From an uncultured Allomuricauda sp. (lineage in GTDB: Bacteria; Bacteroidota; Bacteroidia; Flavobacteriales; Flavobacteriaceae): a stretch of 13,329 nucleotides of DNA. This document shows positions 1 through 7,295 of the stretch, one piece after another. A program made the translations under genes and the position numbers. Each line of letters opens with the position of its first letter. Positions within the stretch are counted from its first letter, which is position 1. The notes under the pieces were generated by a model that was given only the letters and a program-made list of their open reading frames with translations, was not told the DNA's origin and made no database searches. The stretch is taken from assembly GCA_937911965.1 (NCBI GenBank), contig CALDPL010000228.1, positions 1 to 13,329 on the forward strand, written 5' to 3'.

Positions 1-235
1 TGGTGGACACGGTCACGTCCAGGCCTGCGGCCGCCCCGGCCACCGCCAGGGTGCCCATAAAGCCCTCACTGGGATCGTAGTTCACGATCTTGATCGCCAA
101 AAAGAGCAGGGCCCCAAAAAAGAGCAGGCCATAGCTCCAGTGCATCCACGGGCTTTTGAAGAGCGTCTTGAAGGCCTGGAAACCATAAAGGGCCAGCACG
201 ATATAAATAATGGATAAAATGATGAATCTATTCAT
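1..235 (-). CDS. N-terminus of a membrane protein, probably a metallophosphoesterase (partial)
   Basis: The gene runs off the left edge of the window, so only its first 78 codons are visible, starting MNRFIILSIIYIVLALYGFQ. Two hydrophobic segments are seen, at about residues 4-20 and 35-52, separated by a short basic stretch (FKTLFKSPW). They are followed by NYDPSEGF and an Ala/Gly-rich stretch. This layout resembles the membrane-anchored N-terminus of YkuE-type metallophosphoesterases of Bacteroidota, in which the catalytic metal-binding domain follows the membrane part. That domain would lie outside the window, so the family call rests on memory of the N-terminal pattern and is only moderate. 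Another small membrane protein is possible. It lies 49 bp downstream of cutC on the same strand and could be co-transcribed with it. Confidence 0.5.
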   Translation of the reverse strand, partial: MNRFIILSIIYIVLALYGFQAFKTLFKSPWMHWSYGLLFFGALLFLAIKIVNYDPSEGFMGTLAVAGAAAGLDVTVST

Positions 236-284
236 GCCTATTTTTAAGCAAAACTAAGGCCAAACCAACTGGGAATAAGAGATT

Positions 285-1010
285 TTAAGAATTTTTAACG
301 GCCCGGACCAGCTCCCTCGCCCGATGCAGATCGGTACTCCCAACCCGGTCCTCCGCCAGATGCGGGGGACTGTTCATGGGAAGTTTTCCCCCAAGGTCCA
401 GGGCAGGGAAAAAAGAGGTTGCCGAAGCGTGGACCGCCCGGATCCCAGCCTCCCTGAAACGCTCCACCTGAGGCGCATCCACCCCGCCCCCGGCCATGAT
501 TTCCATAGCACTGTTGCTTTGATAGAGCGCCAGATGACGCAGCCCCTCCAGGGCCGAGGGCATGCCCCCCGAGCTCAGAACGGTGGCCACCCCCATCCCT
601 TCCAATTGCCTTAGGGCCGTTAGGGGGTCCACGATCCAGTCAAAGGCCCGGTGGAAACAAAAGTGCATGGGACCTGCCAGGTCCACCAGGACCGATGTCC
701 GTTCCACATCCAGGGAAAAATCTTCCAAGAGTACCCCCGAAACGATTCCCTCCACCCCGAGCTGCCTACAGGCCTCTATATCTGCCATCATGACATCAAA
801 CTCCAGATCGGTATAGACAAAATGTCCAGATCTGGGCCGGATCAGCACATGTACCGGAATATCCAATTGGTCCTTGACCAATTTCAGGCAGCCCAGGGAG
901 GGGGTGATCCCCCCTACCCCCAATTCGGCGCAAAGCTCGATCCGGTCCGCCCCGGCCCTTTGGGCAATGAGGGCCGATTGAAGGGAATTGGCGCAGATTT
1001 CCAACAACAT
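285..1010 (-). CDS. cutC: CutC family protein (PF03932)
   Basis: The 241-residue protein has the usual CutC length and matches the family along its whole length. Visible signatures are LEICANS at 3-9, GADRIELCAELGVGGITPSLG at about 20-40, the strand IPVHVLIRPRSG at 51-62, HRAFDW at 120-125, VLSSGG at 144-149, IMAGGGV at 171-177, and AVHASA near the C-terminus. CutC folds as a TIM barrel. It was named for copper tolerance in E. coli, but a direct copper role is disputed and its reaction is not settled. The ATG at 1010 places the conserved LLEIC segment right at the N-terminus, as in E. coli CutC. It diverges from the glycosylasparaginase gene with only 39 AT-rich bp between the starts. That pairing hints at a role in sugar or glycan metabolism, which is inference only. 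Identity is secure; function is not. Confidence 0.93.
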   Translation of the reverse strand: MLLEICANSLQSALIAQRAGADRIELCAELGVGGITPSLGCLKLVKDQLDIPVHVLIRPRSGHFVYTDLEFDVMMADIEACRQLGVEGIVSGVLLEDFSLDVERTSVLVDLAGPMHFCFHRAFDWIVDPLTALRQLEGMGVATVLSSGGMPSALEGLRHLALYQSNSAMEIMAGGGVDAPQVERFREAGIRAVHASATSFFPALDLGGKLPMNSPPHLAEDRVGSTDLHRARELVRAVKNS

Positions 1011-1049
1011 ATTGTTATATTTATAATCCTAAAAATAAGCAACCCACCC

Positions 1050-2033
1050 ATGGAAAGACGCAAATTCCTCAAAAATTCAGGCTTGACCGCCGCCGGGCTG
1101 GTCACGGCTTCCCCCCTGGTCGCCTGTAAAGGGGAACACAAGGCAAGTCCGCTTCCCAAAACCACCACAAGGCCGCTGGTGGTCTGTACCTGGAACTTTA
1201 TGAACGCCAGTGCCAAGGCCTGGGAGGTGCTGCGGGCCGGAGGTTCCGCCCTGGATGCCGTGGAACAGGGGGTGATGGTCGAAGAGGCGGACATCACCAA
1301 TGAGACCGTGGGCAAGGGAGGCCGCCCGGACCGGGACGGCAATGTGACCCTGGACGCCTGCATCATGGACAAGGATGGGAACTGCGGTTCCGTGGTCTAT
1401 ATGCAGCATTTCACCCATGCCGTTAGTGTGGCCCGAAAGGTAATGGAACAGACCCCCCACATCATCCTTGCGGGAAAGGGAGCGGAACAATTCGCAAGAT
1501 CCCAGGGTTTTGAGGAAGAGGAACTGCTGACCGATAGCACCCGAAGACAATATGAGCAATGGAAAAAGACCTCAAAGTACGAGACCCCGATCAACATAGA
1601 GAACCACGACACCATCGGGATGCTGGCCATTGACTCGAACGGGGATCTGGCTGGGGCCTGCACCACCAGTGGAATGGCCTATAAAATGGCGGGACGTGTA
1701 GGGGACTCCCCCATCATAGGGGCAGGGCTCTATGTGGACAATGAGGTGGGGGCGGCCACGGCCACAGGGGTCGGCGAGGAAGTCATCCGGACGGTCGGAA
1801 GCTTTTTGATCGTCGAGCTGATGCGACAGGGCAAGAGCCCCCAGCAGGCCTGCGAAGAGGGGGTCAGGCGCATCATGGAAAAGAACAGGGACCGCAGGGA
1901 TTTCCAGATTGGGTTTCTGGCCATTGACAAACATGGGGAAACGGGGGGCTATTGCGTACATCCCGGCTTCACCTATAGAGAGTACAGTGGGAACGGGCAC
2001 CTGAACCGGGAAGTGGGCAGTTTTTACCAATAA
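1050..2033 (+). CDS. N4-(beta-N-acetylglucosaminyl)-L-asparaginase (glycosylasparaginase), exported
   Basis: The 327-residue protein is an Ntn-hydrolase of the T2 family, which cleaves the GlcNAc-Asn bond left after glycoprotein breakdown. It resembles the Elizabethkingia (Flavobacterium) meningosepticum enzyme closely. The precursor must cut itself before the nucleophilic Thr of NHDTIGM; here that is D187/T188, so the self-processing site is intact. Other conserved parts are CTWNF (W48), GGRPDRDG at about 90-97, CTTSGMAYKM at 204-213, GRVGDSP (R216, D219), and the GAATATG turn. The N-terminus, MERRKFLKNSG, is a twin-arginine signal, followed by a short hydrophobic stretch and a lipobox-like LVAC with C26. 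It is therefore probably a Tat-exported lipoprotein or periplasmic enzyme. The start at 1050 is chosen because the signal begins there. An in-frame upstream extension exists but only covers the antisense strand of cutC. No Shine-Dalgarno sequence is evident. Confidence 0.93.
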   Translation: MERRKFLKNSGLTAAGLVTASPLVACKGEHKASPLPKTTTRPLVVCTWNFMNASAKAWEVLRAGGSALDAVEQGVMVEEADITNETVGKGGRPDRDGNVTLDACIMDKDGNCGSVVYMQHFTHAVSVARKVMEQTPHIILAGKGAEQFARSQGFEEEELLTDSTRRQYEQWKKTSKYETPINIENHDTIGMLAIDSNGDLAGACTTSGMAYKMAGRVGDSPIIGAGLYVDNEVGAATATGVGEEVIRTVGSFLIVELMRQGKSPQQACEEGVRRIMEKNRDRRDFQIGFLAIDKHGETGGYCVHPGFTYREYSGNGHLNREVGSFYQ

Positions 2034-2152
2034 GGGGGCACGGGAGCAATTTCCTAATCGCTGTCACAAACCCAAAAAAGTCCGATTCGGGGCTGCATTA
2101 ATATTTGTACTTTTAAGGCCGCTTAAATCCAATCAAGCAAAAACAGGACACC

Positions 2153-4987
2153 ATGCCCGAACAAAAAAGACTTTTCCTCCTCGATGCCTTTGCCCTGATA
2201 TTCCGGGGCTACTACGCCCTGATGAAGAATCCCAGGATCAATTCCAAGGGCATGGACACATCAGCCATCCTGGGCTTTGTGAACTCCCTTTTGGACGTGA
2301 TCAAGCGGGAAAAGCCGGACCATTTGGCCGTGGCCTTTGACAATGGGGGCAGTGTGGAACGCACCGAACTCTTCGAAGCCTATAAGGCCAACCGGGACGA
2401 GACTCCGGACGCCATCCGTATCGCCGTGCCCTACATCCAAGAGATTCTCAGGGCCATGAACATCCCGGTGGTGGAACTGCACGGATATGAGGCGGACGAT
2501 TTGATCGGCACCCTGGCAAAACAGGCGGAAAAAGAGGACTACAAGGTCTTTATGGTGACCCCCGACAAGGACTTTGGCCAATTGGTCAGTGAAAACATCT
2601 TCATGTACCGCCCCGCCCGACTGGGCAATGGGATTGAAATCTGGGGGGTTCCCGAGGTGCAGGAGCGCTTTGGGGTGAAGCGCCCCGAACAGGTGATCGA
2701 CTACCTGGGCATGATGGGAGACACCAGCGACAACATCCCCGGCCTGCCCGGCGTGGGGGACAAGACCGCCAAGAAATTCCTGGCGGAATTCGGATCCCTG
2801 GAAGGGCTCCTGGCCAATACCGACAAGCTCAGTGGAAAAATCAAGGAGAAGGTCGAGGAAAACGCCGAACTCGGACGGCTCTCCAGAAAACTGGCGGAGA
2901 TCAAGACCGACTGTGCCGTGGAATTCAAGGCCGAGGACTTTGAAATGAGCGCCCCGGATACCGAAAAGGTCTATGAAATCTTTGAGGAACTGGAGTTCCG
3001 AAGGCTCAAGGAACAGTTCTTCAAAATATTCCATGGGGAGCCCGACATGGGGAGCCCAACACCCAACGGCGGCCCCGCAAAACAAGGTGCCAAAGTGGCC
3101 GGCAGCGGGCAGTTTTCCCTTTTTGGAGAGGATCCCGGGGAGGCCGCTGCCACCTTTAGAGAACCCAGCGGGAGAAAGACCTTGGCCGATGTGCCCCATT
3201 TCTATCAATCCCTGGCCCCGGGCCTGGCCTTGGAAGGGTTTCTAAAGACCCTGGTCCAACAGAGCCCGGTCTGTTTTGATACCGAGACCACCTCCCTCAA
3301 CCCCCTGGAGGCCGAACTGGTGGGGATCGCTTTCAGCTGGGCCCCCGGCAAGGGCCATTACCTGCCCTTCCCGGAGGACCAAAAAGAGGCCAAGGCCCTG
3401 ATCCAAAAACTTAGGCCCTTCTTTGAATCCGAGTCCGTGGAGAAAATCGGACAGAACCTCAAATACGACATCAAGGTCCTTCAGAATTACGGGATGGAGG
3501 TCAAGGGCAAGCTCTTCGACACCATGTTGGCCCATTATCTGATCAATCCCGACATGCGCCACAATATGGACGTGCTGGCCGAGACCTACCTCAACTATTC
3601 CCCCATGCCCATCACCCAATTGATCGGCAAAAAGGGAAAGAACCAATTGACCATGCGGCAGGTGCCCCTGGACCAACAGACCGAGTATGCCGTGGAGGAT
3701 GCGGACATCACCTTTCAATTGGCCCAACATTTCGCGCCTGAGCTCAAACAGACCCAAACCGATCGCTTGTTCGAGGATATTGAAATTCCCCTTTTACGGG
3801 TATTGGCCGATATGGAACGGGAGGGCATCCGCCTGGACGGGGATTCCCTCAAGGAACTCTCAAAGGGCCTGGAGAAGGACCTCGGGGAACTTGAGTCCAA
3901 AATATACGAACTGGCCGGGGAAGAGTTCAACATAGCCTCCCCCAAACAGCTGGGGGACATCCTCTTTGACAAGCTCAAATTGGTGGACAAGCCCAAAAAG
4001 ACCAAGACCGGTCAATACTCCACGGCCGAAGACGTACTCTCCTACCTGGCCAAGGACCATGAGATCGTCCAAAACGTTTTGGAATACCGGGGCCTTGCCA
4101 AACTCAAGAGTACCTATGTGGACGCCCTCCCCTTGGAGGTACAAAAGCACAGTGGGCGGGTGCATACCGACTATATGCAGACCGTTGCCGCGACGGGACG
4201 CCTGAGCAGTAACAATCCCAACCTTCAGAACATCCCGATCCGGACCGAAAGGGGCCGGCAGGTGCGCAAGGCCTTTGTCCCCAGGGACGGGGACCATGTG
4301 CTGCTCTCTGCGGATTACTCCCAGATCGAACTCAGGATCATTGCCGCCCTGAGCCAGGAGGACAATATGATCGAGGCCTTTAAAAACGGGGAGGATATCC
4401 ATGCCTCCACGGCCTCCAAGGTATTCGGCGTCCCCTTGGAGGAGGTGACCCGCGAACAGAGGAGCCACGCCAAGACCGTCAATTTTGGGATCATCTATGG
4501 GGTGTCCGCCTTTGGCCTGAGCAATCAGACCGACCTGGGCCGTGCCGAGGCCAAGGAACTCATAGACACCTATTACAAAACCTATCCCAAACTGCGCAAT
4601 TACATCAGTGAGCAAATCGAATTTGCCCGGGAACACGGCTATGTACAGACCGTCCTTGGACGACGGCGCTACCTCAAGGACATCAATGCGGGCAACCAAG
4701 TGGTACGGGCCGCAGCGGAACGCAATGCGGTGAACGCCCCCATTCAGGGAAGTGCGGCGGACATCATCAAGGTCGCGATGATCAACATCCACAGAAAGCT
4801 CAACGAAGGAAAATACAGATCCAAGATGCTCCTGCAGGTACACGATGAACTGGTATTCGATTGCCATAGGGACGAACTGGAGCACCTGAAGGAACTCATA
4901 CGCACCGAAATGGAACAGGCCCATACCCTATCCGTGCCCCTGGAGGTGGAAGTGGGCGTTGGCGAAAATTGGTTGGAGGCCCATTGA
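2153..4987 (+). CDS. polA: DNA polymerase I
   Basis: This 944-residue protein fills gaps and removes RNA primers in replication and repair. Three domains are visible in order. The 5'-3' exonuclease (about 1-290) shows FLLDAFALIFRGYYA, AFDN at 61-64, EADD at 113-116, TPDKD and GDTSDNIPGLPGVG at 189-202. After a Gly/Pro-rich linker (about 295-345) comes a 3'-5' exonuclease (about 360-535) with DTE at 376-378, D439 in NLKYD, and Y512 plus D516 in EYAVEDAD, so proofreading appears intact. The polymerase domain (about 545-944) has motif A DYSQIELR from D721, motif B RSHAKTVNFGIIYG with R770, K774, F778 and Y782, and motif C HDE at 897-899. F778 corresponds to the E. coli Phe that disfavours dideoxynucleotides. 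The length is normal. The gene stands alone, with 119 non-coding bp upstream holding no convincing consensus promoter. Confidence 0.98.
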   Translation: MPEQKRLFLLDAFALIFRGYYALMKNPRINSKGMDTSAILGFVNSLLDVIKREKPDHLAVAFDNGGSVERTELFEAYKANRDETPDAIRIAVPYIQEILRAMNIPVVELHGYEADDLIGTLAKQAEKEDYKVFMVTPDKDFGQLVSENIFMYRPARLGNGIEIWGVPEVQERFGVKRPEQVIDYLGMMGDTSDNIPGLPGVGDKTAKKFLAEFGSLEGLLANTDKLSGKIKEKVEENAELGRLSRKLAEIKTDCAVEFKAEDFEMSAPDTEKVYEIFEELEFRRLKEQFFKIFHGEPDMGSPTPNGGPAKQGAKVAGSGQFSLFGEDPGEAAATFREPSGRKTLADVPHFYQSLAPGLALEGFLKTLVQQSPVCFDTETTSLNPLEAELVGIAFSWAPGKGHYLPFPEDQKEAKALIQKLRPFFESESVEKIGQNLKYDIKVLQNYGMEVKGKLFDTMLAHYLINPDMRHNMDVLAETYLNYSPMPITQLIGKKGKNQLTMRQVPLDQQTEYAVEDADITFQLAQHFAPELKQTQTDRLFEDIEIPLLRVLADMEREGIRLDGDSLKELSKGLEKDLGELESKIYELAGEEFNIASPKQLGDILFDKLKLVDKPKKTKTGQYSTAEDVLSYLAKDHEIVQNVLEYRGLAKLKSTYVDALPLEVQKHSGRVHTDYMQTVAATGRLSSNNPNLQNIPIRTERGRQVRKAFVPRDGDHVLLSADYSQIELRIIAALSQEDNMIEAFKNGEDIHASTASKVFGVPLEEVTREQRSHAKTVNFGIIYGVSAFGLSNQTDLGRAEAKELIDTYYKTYPKLRNYISEQIEFAREHGYVQTVLGRRRYLKDINAGNQVVRAAAERNAVNAPIQGSAADIIKVAMINIHRKLNEGKYRSKMLLQVHDELVFDCHRDELEHLKELIRTEMEQAHTLSVPLEVEVGVGENWLEAH

Positions 4988-5034
4988 TAGGGGTTCACGG
5001 CAAAATAATTTGAACCTTGCGAAGCTAAAGGAAC

Positions 5035-5361
5035 ATGAACTGGATCATACTTATAATTGCCGGTCTTTTTGAAGTGGCCTTTGCCTTCTGCCTGGGAAAG
5101 GCAAAGGAAAGCAGCGGAGGGGAAATGTACCTCTGGTACACCGGATTCCTGGTCACCCTGAGCGTGAGCATGCTGCTGCTGATCAAGGCCACCCAGAGCC
5201 TCCCCATTGGGACAGCTTATGCGGTCTGGACGGGCATAGGGGCCGTGGGAACGGTATTGGTGGGCATTTTTGTCTTTAAGGAACCCGCCACCTTTTTGAG
5301 AATCTTCTTCATCAGTACCCTGATCCTGTCCATTGTGGGGCTGAAGGCCGTATCATCATAA
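5035..5361 (+). CDS. Small multidrug resistance transporter, Gdx/SugE type
   Basis: The 108-residue protein has four hydrophobic helices at about 2-22, 30-50, 57-80 and 85-105. This is the classic small multidrug resistance layout; such proteins work as antiparallel dimers in the inner membrane and exchange protons for a cation. The proton- and substrate-binding E13 sits in GLFEVAFAF. The signature SLPIGTAYAVWTGIGAVGT (55-73) marks the guanidinium-exporter (Gdx/SugE) branch rather than the EmrE branch. Compared with Gdx-Clo from memory, S45, Y62 and W65 match site residues, but the Trp three positions after the Glu is F16 here, so substrate preference may differ. It follows polA by 47 bp. AAAGGA lies just ahead of the ATG. 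It is a single gene, not one of a heterodimer pair, and no guanidine riboswitch is visible in the short leader. Confidence 0.9.
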   Translation: MNWIILIIAGLFEVAFAFCLGKAKESSGGEMYLWYTGFLVTLSVSMLLLIKATQSLPIGTAYAVWTGIGAVGTVLVGIFVFKEPATFLRIFFISTLILSIVGLKAVSS

Positions 5362-5382
5362 GGCCCCGATTCCGTACAGCCC

Positions 5383-5404
5383 ACTCTGTCAGAGTTCCTT
5401 TTTC
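5383..5404. terminator. Weak hairpin between convergent genes
   Basis: ACTCT-GTC-AGAGT forms a 5-bp stem with a 3-base loop, and TTCCTTTTTC follows on the plus strand. It lies between the transporter stop (5361) and covers the stop codon of the convergent acetyltransferase gene. The stem is short and the T tract also encodes the last residues of the opposite gene, so this is only a possible terminator for the plus-strand transcript. Confidence 0.22.
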
Positions 5405-5883
5405 ATATAGACCGCCCCTTTCATTGGATTGTACCTATAGGGCCCTATTTCCTGAAAGCCAAATTCCCGATACAGCCTCAAGGCCGACTTCATGCTTGAA
5501 TCCGAATCCAGGAGTACGGAAGCATAGCCCAACTTAGAGGCTTCCACAAGGGCCATCTCCAAGAGTTTCCGACCCAATTGAAGGCCTCGGTATTCCGGAT
5601 GGACATACATTCTTTTGAGTTCTGCGGAACCTTCATCGAACCTTCGGATCCCGATACAGCCAATGGCACGGTCAATACTCCTGTCATAGGCCAACAGCAG
5701 GGCACCCTGGGGATGTCCGTACTCCAAATGGATTTCATTCAATTCCCGTTCCACATCCTGGAAGTACAAATCAAAATCCAGGGAACGGATATACTGCCCA
5801 AAAAGCATACTGCCGTTCCCAAAATCGGTCTTGGTCACTGCTTTTACCAGGGCTATAGGCAAATTCTCCTTGGACATGGACAT
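5389..5883 (-). CDS. GNAT family N-acetyltransferase
   Basis: This 164-residue protein is a single GNAT domain that transfers an acetyl group from acetyl-CoA to an amine; the substrate cannot be told. The middle strand pattern GALLLAYD...AIGCIGIRRF (about 60-82) is followed by motif A, ELKRMYVHPEYRGLQLGRKL (88-106). Here R99-G100 and G104 form the pyrophosphate-binding loop, although the usual middle Gly is Q102. Further on come LDSDSSMKSALRLYREFGF (125-143) and a C-terminal YNPMKGAVYMKKEL, a pattern shared with a common group of small bacterial acetyltransferases. An alternative start is M3 (5877); neither start has a clear ribosome binding site. It is transcribed towards the transporter gene, with 27 bp between the stops, and does not appear to belong to an operon. 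Confidence 0.87.
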   Translation of the reverse strand: MSMSKENLPIALVKAVTKTDFGNGSMLFGQYIRSLDFDLYFQDVERELNEIHLEYGHPQGALLLAYDRSIDRAIGCIGIRRFDEGSAELKRMYVHPEYRGLQLGRKLLEMALVEASKLGYASVLLDSDSSMKSALRLYREFGFQEIGPYRYNPMKGAVYMKKEL

Positions 5884-6157
5884 TAGGGGTTAGCAAGGGC
5901 GTCATTGCGCCGAACGGGTGTAAAATTAATCATCAAAAACCAAAGCATGTGCCCTGGGAATCGGTTTGTACCACATATGGGGACCAAAGAGATCGATTTT
6001 CTGTGCAAACCTCAACAAATCCCATGGGACCATCATATGGATTTACAATGTACTTTATTGATTTACTGTGTTTTAAAAATATTTCATGGACTGTAAAAAT
6101 CTTTGTATTCCAATTGAAATATTAAATACCTTCAATTGAAAATTCGCAGTATATACC
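5884..6157. other. AT-rich intergenic region with a 9-bp direct repeat
   Basis: This gap of 274 bp lies between the divergently transcribed acetyltransferase and SET-domain genes, and is visibly more AT-rich than its surroundings. The last 50 bp before the SET gene contain the direct repeat CAATTGAAA at 6111-6119 and again at 6133-6141, start to start 22 bp, about two helical turns. CATATGG occurs at 5974-5980 and 6034-6040, and CCCATGGG at 6021-6028. AATCTTTG at 6098-6105 only partly fits a Bacteroidota -7 box. A 63-codon frame at 5905-6096 has no protein-like character. Promoters for both flanking genes should lie here, but I cannot place them firmly. Confidence 0.4.
6111..6141. repeat. Direct repeat CAATTGAAA x2 upstream of the SET-domain gene
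   Basis: Two exact 9-bp copies occur, at 6111-6119 and 6133-6141, and the second ends 16 bp before the ATG at 6158. Each copy contains the palindrome CAATTG. The two-turn spacing would place two protein-binding sites on one face of the helix, but the sequence is AT-rich and chance cannot be excluded. Confidence 0.4.
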
Positions 6158-6787
6158 ATGATTCATCCAGATACGGAATTACGGTTCATCAACAAGGATA
6201 TCGGCTATGGGGTGGTCGCCACCAAATTCATCCCCGCAGGGACCATAACCTGGGTGTTGGACGAGTTGGACCGGGAATTCACCCCGGAACAGCTGCAGGG
6301 ATTGCCCCCGATCTACCAATCCATTTTGGACACCTACAGCTTTAGGAACAAGACGGGAAACTACGTCCTGTGCTGGCACCACGGACGCTATGTCAACCAC
6401 AGTTTCAATTCCAACTGCCTGTCCACCGCCTATGATTTTGAGATTGCGGTCCGGGACATACATCCCGGGGAACAGCTTACGGACGACTACGGCTATTTGA
6501 ACGTCCCTCTGCCCTTTCGGGCGGTCAACGAGGGTACCCGCAGAAAGGTGGTCTATCCGGACGACCTGCCCAAATACCACAGGGTTTGGGACAAAAAGGT
6601 CAAAAGGGTGTTCGGCAATATCATTCGGCTGGAACAACCCCTAAGGCCCGTGCTGAACGATGGGCTATGGGAAAAAATAGGGGCCATAATTGAGGGAAGG
6701 CAACAAATGGATTCCATCTTGAGCAATTTCTATCCAGGACAGATCAATGGAACGCACAGGGGAAGTGCGGTGGGCCATGGGCATTGA
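6158..6787 (+). CDS. SET domain-containing protein (putative protein-lysine methyltransferase)
   Basis: The 209-residue protein has the ordered signatures of a SET domain (PF00856), which transfers a methyl group from S-adenosylmethionine to lysine. The N-terminal NKDIGYGVVATKFIPAGTI (12-30) corresponds to the usual GxG...A...I..G.xI opening. RYVNHSFNSNC (77-87) corresponds to RFxNHSCxPN. GEQLTDDYGYLN (104-115) corresponds to GEELTxDY, with Y111 as the likely catalytic tyrosine. The family Cys after NHS is F83 and the Pro is S85. There is no cysteine-rich post-SET zinc motif. About 90 further residues after the core are unassigned. It is a single-gene unit with convergent MarR and divergent acetyltransferase neighbours. 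Bacterial SET proteins exist outside the chlamydial effectors, but their targets are mostly unknown. Family identity is fairly sure; the substrate is unknown. Confidence 0.85.
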   Translation: MIHPDTELRFINKDIGYGVVATKFIPAGTITWVLDELDREFTPEQLQGLPPIYQSILDTYSFRNKTGNYVLCWHHGRYVNHSFNSNCLSTAYDFEIAVRDIHPGEQLTDDYGYLNVPLPFRAVNEGTRRKVVYPDDLPKYHRVWDKKVKRVFGNIIRLEQPLRPVLNDGLWEKIGAIIEGRQQMDSILSNFYPGQINGTHRGSAVGHGH

Positions 6788-6823
6788 ACCGAAAAGTCCG
6801 GTTTCCAAAAGGGATGGGCCCGA

Positions 6824-7267
6824 TTAATCCCCATAGTTCTCCCCGATCTGGTCCAAGACCTTTAGGAAGGTCCCGAATTCCTTGGGATCAATATCCCTTA
6901 CCGCCAGTTTTCTCAATTCAAGGGCCGTGGGAAGACTGAGGTCGATGATCTTTCGTCCCTCGGGAGTAAGTACCAACCTATAGCGCTTTTGGTCCCCCTT
7001 GAAGCGGGTCTTGGCGATCCAGCCCTTACGCTCCAAGCCCCCGATAACCCGGGAGGTAGTGGCCCGATTGCGGAAATTTCCCTTGACGATTTCATTTTGT
7101 GCCGCCTGCTCGCCCAGTTCGTAGATCTGGTGCAAGATTACCCATTGTTCAATGGTCACCTCCACCCCCAGTTCCCCAAAGGCCTTCAGATAGGCCTTCT
7201 GTATTTTGCGGAGCACCAGATCCAGGTGCAGTCCCATTCCCTTTATTTCATCGATTTGATCCAGCAT
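6824..7267 (-). CDS. MarR family transcriptional regulator
   Basis: The 147-residue protein is a winged-helix regulator of MarR type. Helical N-terminal dimerisation residues (about 1-40) are followed by TIEQWVILHQIYE (38-50). The helix-turn-helix lies at about 54-82, with the recognition helix around NRATTSRVIGGLERKGWI. The wing is KTRFKGDQKRYRLVLTPEG (86-104), with the conserved D92 and R95. A C-terminal helix (about 127-145) completes the dimer interface. I choose the ATG at 7267. The frame continues upstream to a TTG at 7306, but that adds 13 atypical residues and runs through a palindrome and a -7-like box. A later start at 7237 would also be possible. The gene diverges from the tyrosine degradation operon across 170 bp full of inverted repeats, so it probably represses that operon in response to an aromatic intermediate such as homogentisate; this is inference. 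Confidence 0.92.
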   Translation of the reverse strand: MLDQIDEIKGMGLHLDLVLRKIQKAYLKAFGELGVEVTIEQWVILHQIYELGEQAAQNEIVKGNFRNRATTSRVIGGLERKGWIAKTRFKGDQKRYRLVLTPEGRKIIDLSLPTALELRKLAVRDIDPKEFGTFLKVLDQIGENYGD

Positions 7268-7284
7268 CCATGACAAAATTGGTG

Positions 7285-7292
7285 CAAAAATA
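7285..7292 (-). promoter_or_regulatory. Candidate -7 box for the MarR gene
   Basis: On the minus strand these bases read TATTTTTG, a perfect match to the Bacteroidota -7 consensus TAnnTTTG, ending 18 bp before the MarR start at 7267. There is no TTG at the expected 17-23 bp upstream, so the promoter is only half supported. Confidence 0.42.
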
Positions 7293-7295
7293 GAA

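Noticed and set aside
651..1049. In-frame N-terminal extension of the asparaginase
   Set aside because: It lies wholly antisense to most of cutC, has no protein-like pattern, and the twin-arginine signal begins exactly at the ATG at 1050.
2091..2107. Promoter for polA at TTAATATTTG
   Set aside because: The box has one extra base between TA and TTTG, and no TTG lies at proper distance upstream.
2261..3208. Long antisense frames opposite polA (also 3860-4924) and opposite the dioxygenase and other genes
   Set aside because: They are shadows of the GC-rich coding strand; their sequences are rich in Gly, His, Val and Leu without any domain pattern, while the sense strand encodes clear enzymes.
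4984..5012. Promoter for the small transporter (TTG, 19 bp, TAATTTG)
   Set aside because: The -7 element is one base short of TAnnTTTG, and the TTG lies in the polA stop region; read-through from polA over 47 bp is equally possible.
5905..6096. 63-codon open frame in the AT-rich gap
   Set aside because: No ribosome binding site, no recognisable or balanced protein sequence, and base composition typical of intergenic DNA.
6787..6803. Terminator after the SET gene (AACCG...CGGTT)
   Set aside because: Only a 5-bp stem with a 7-base loop and no T tract on either side.
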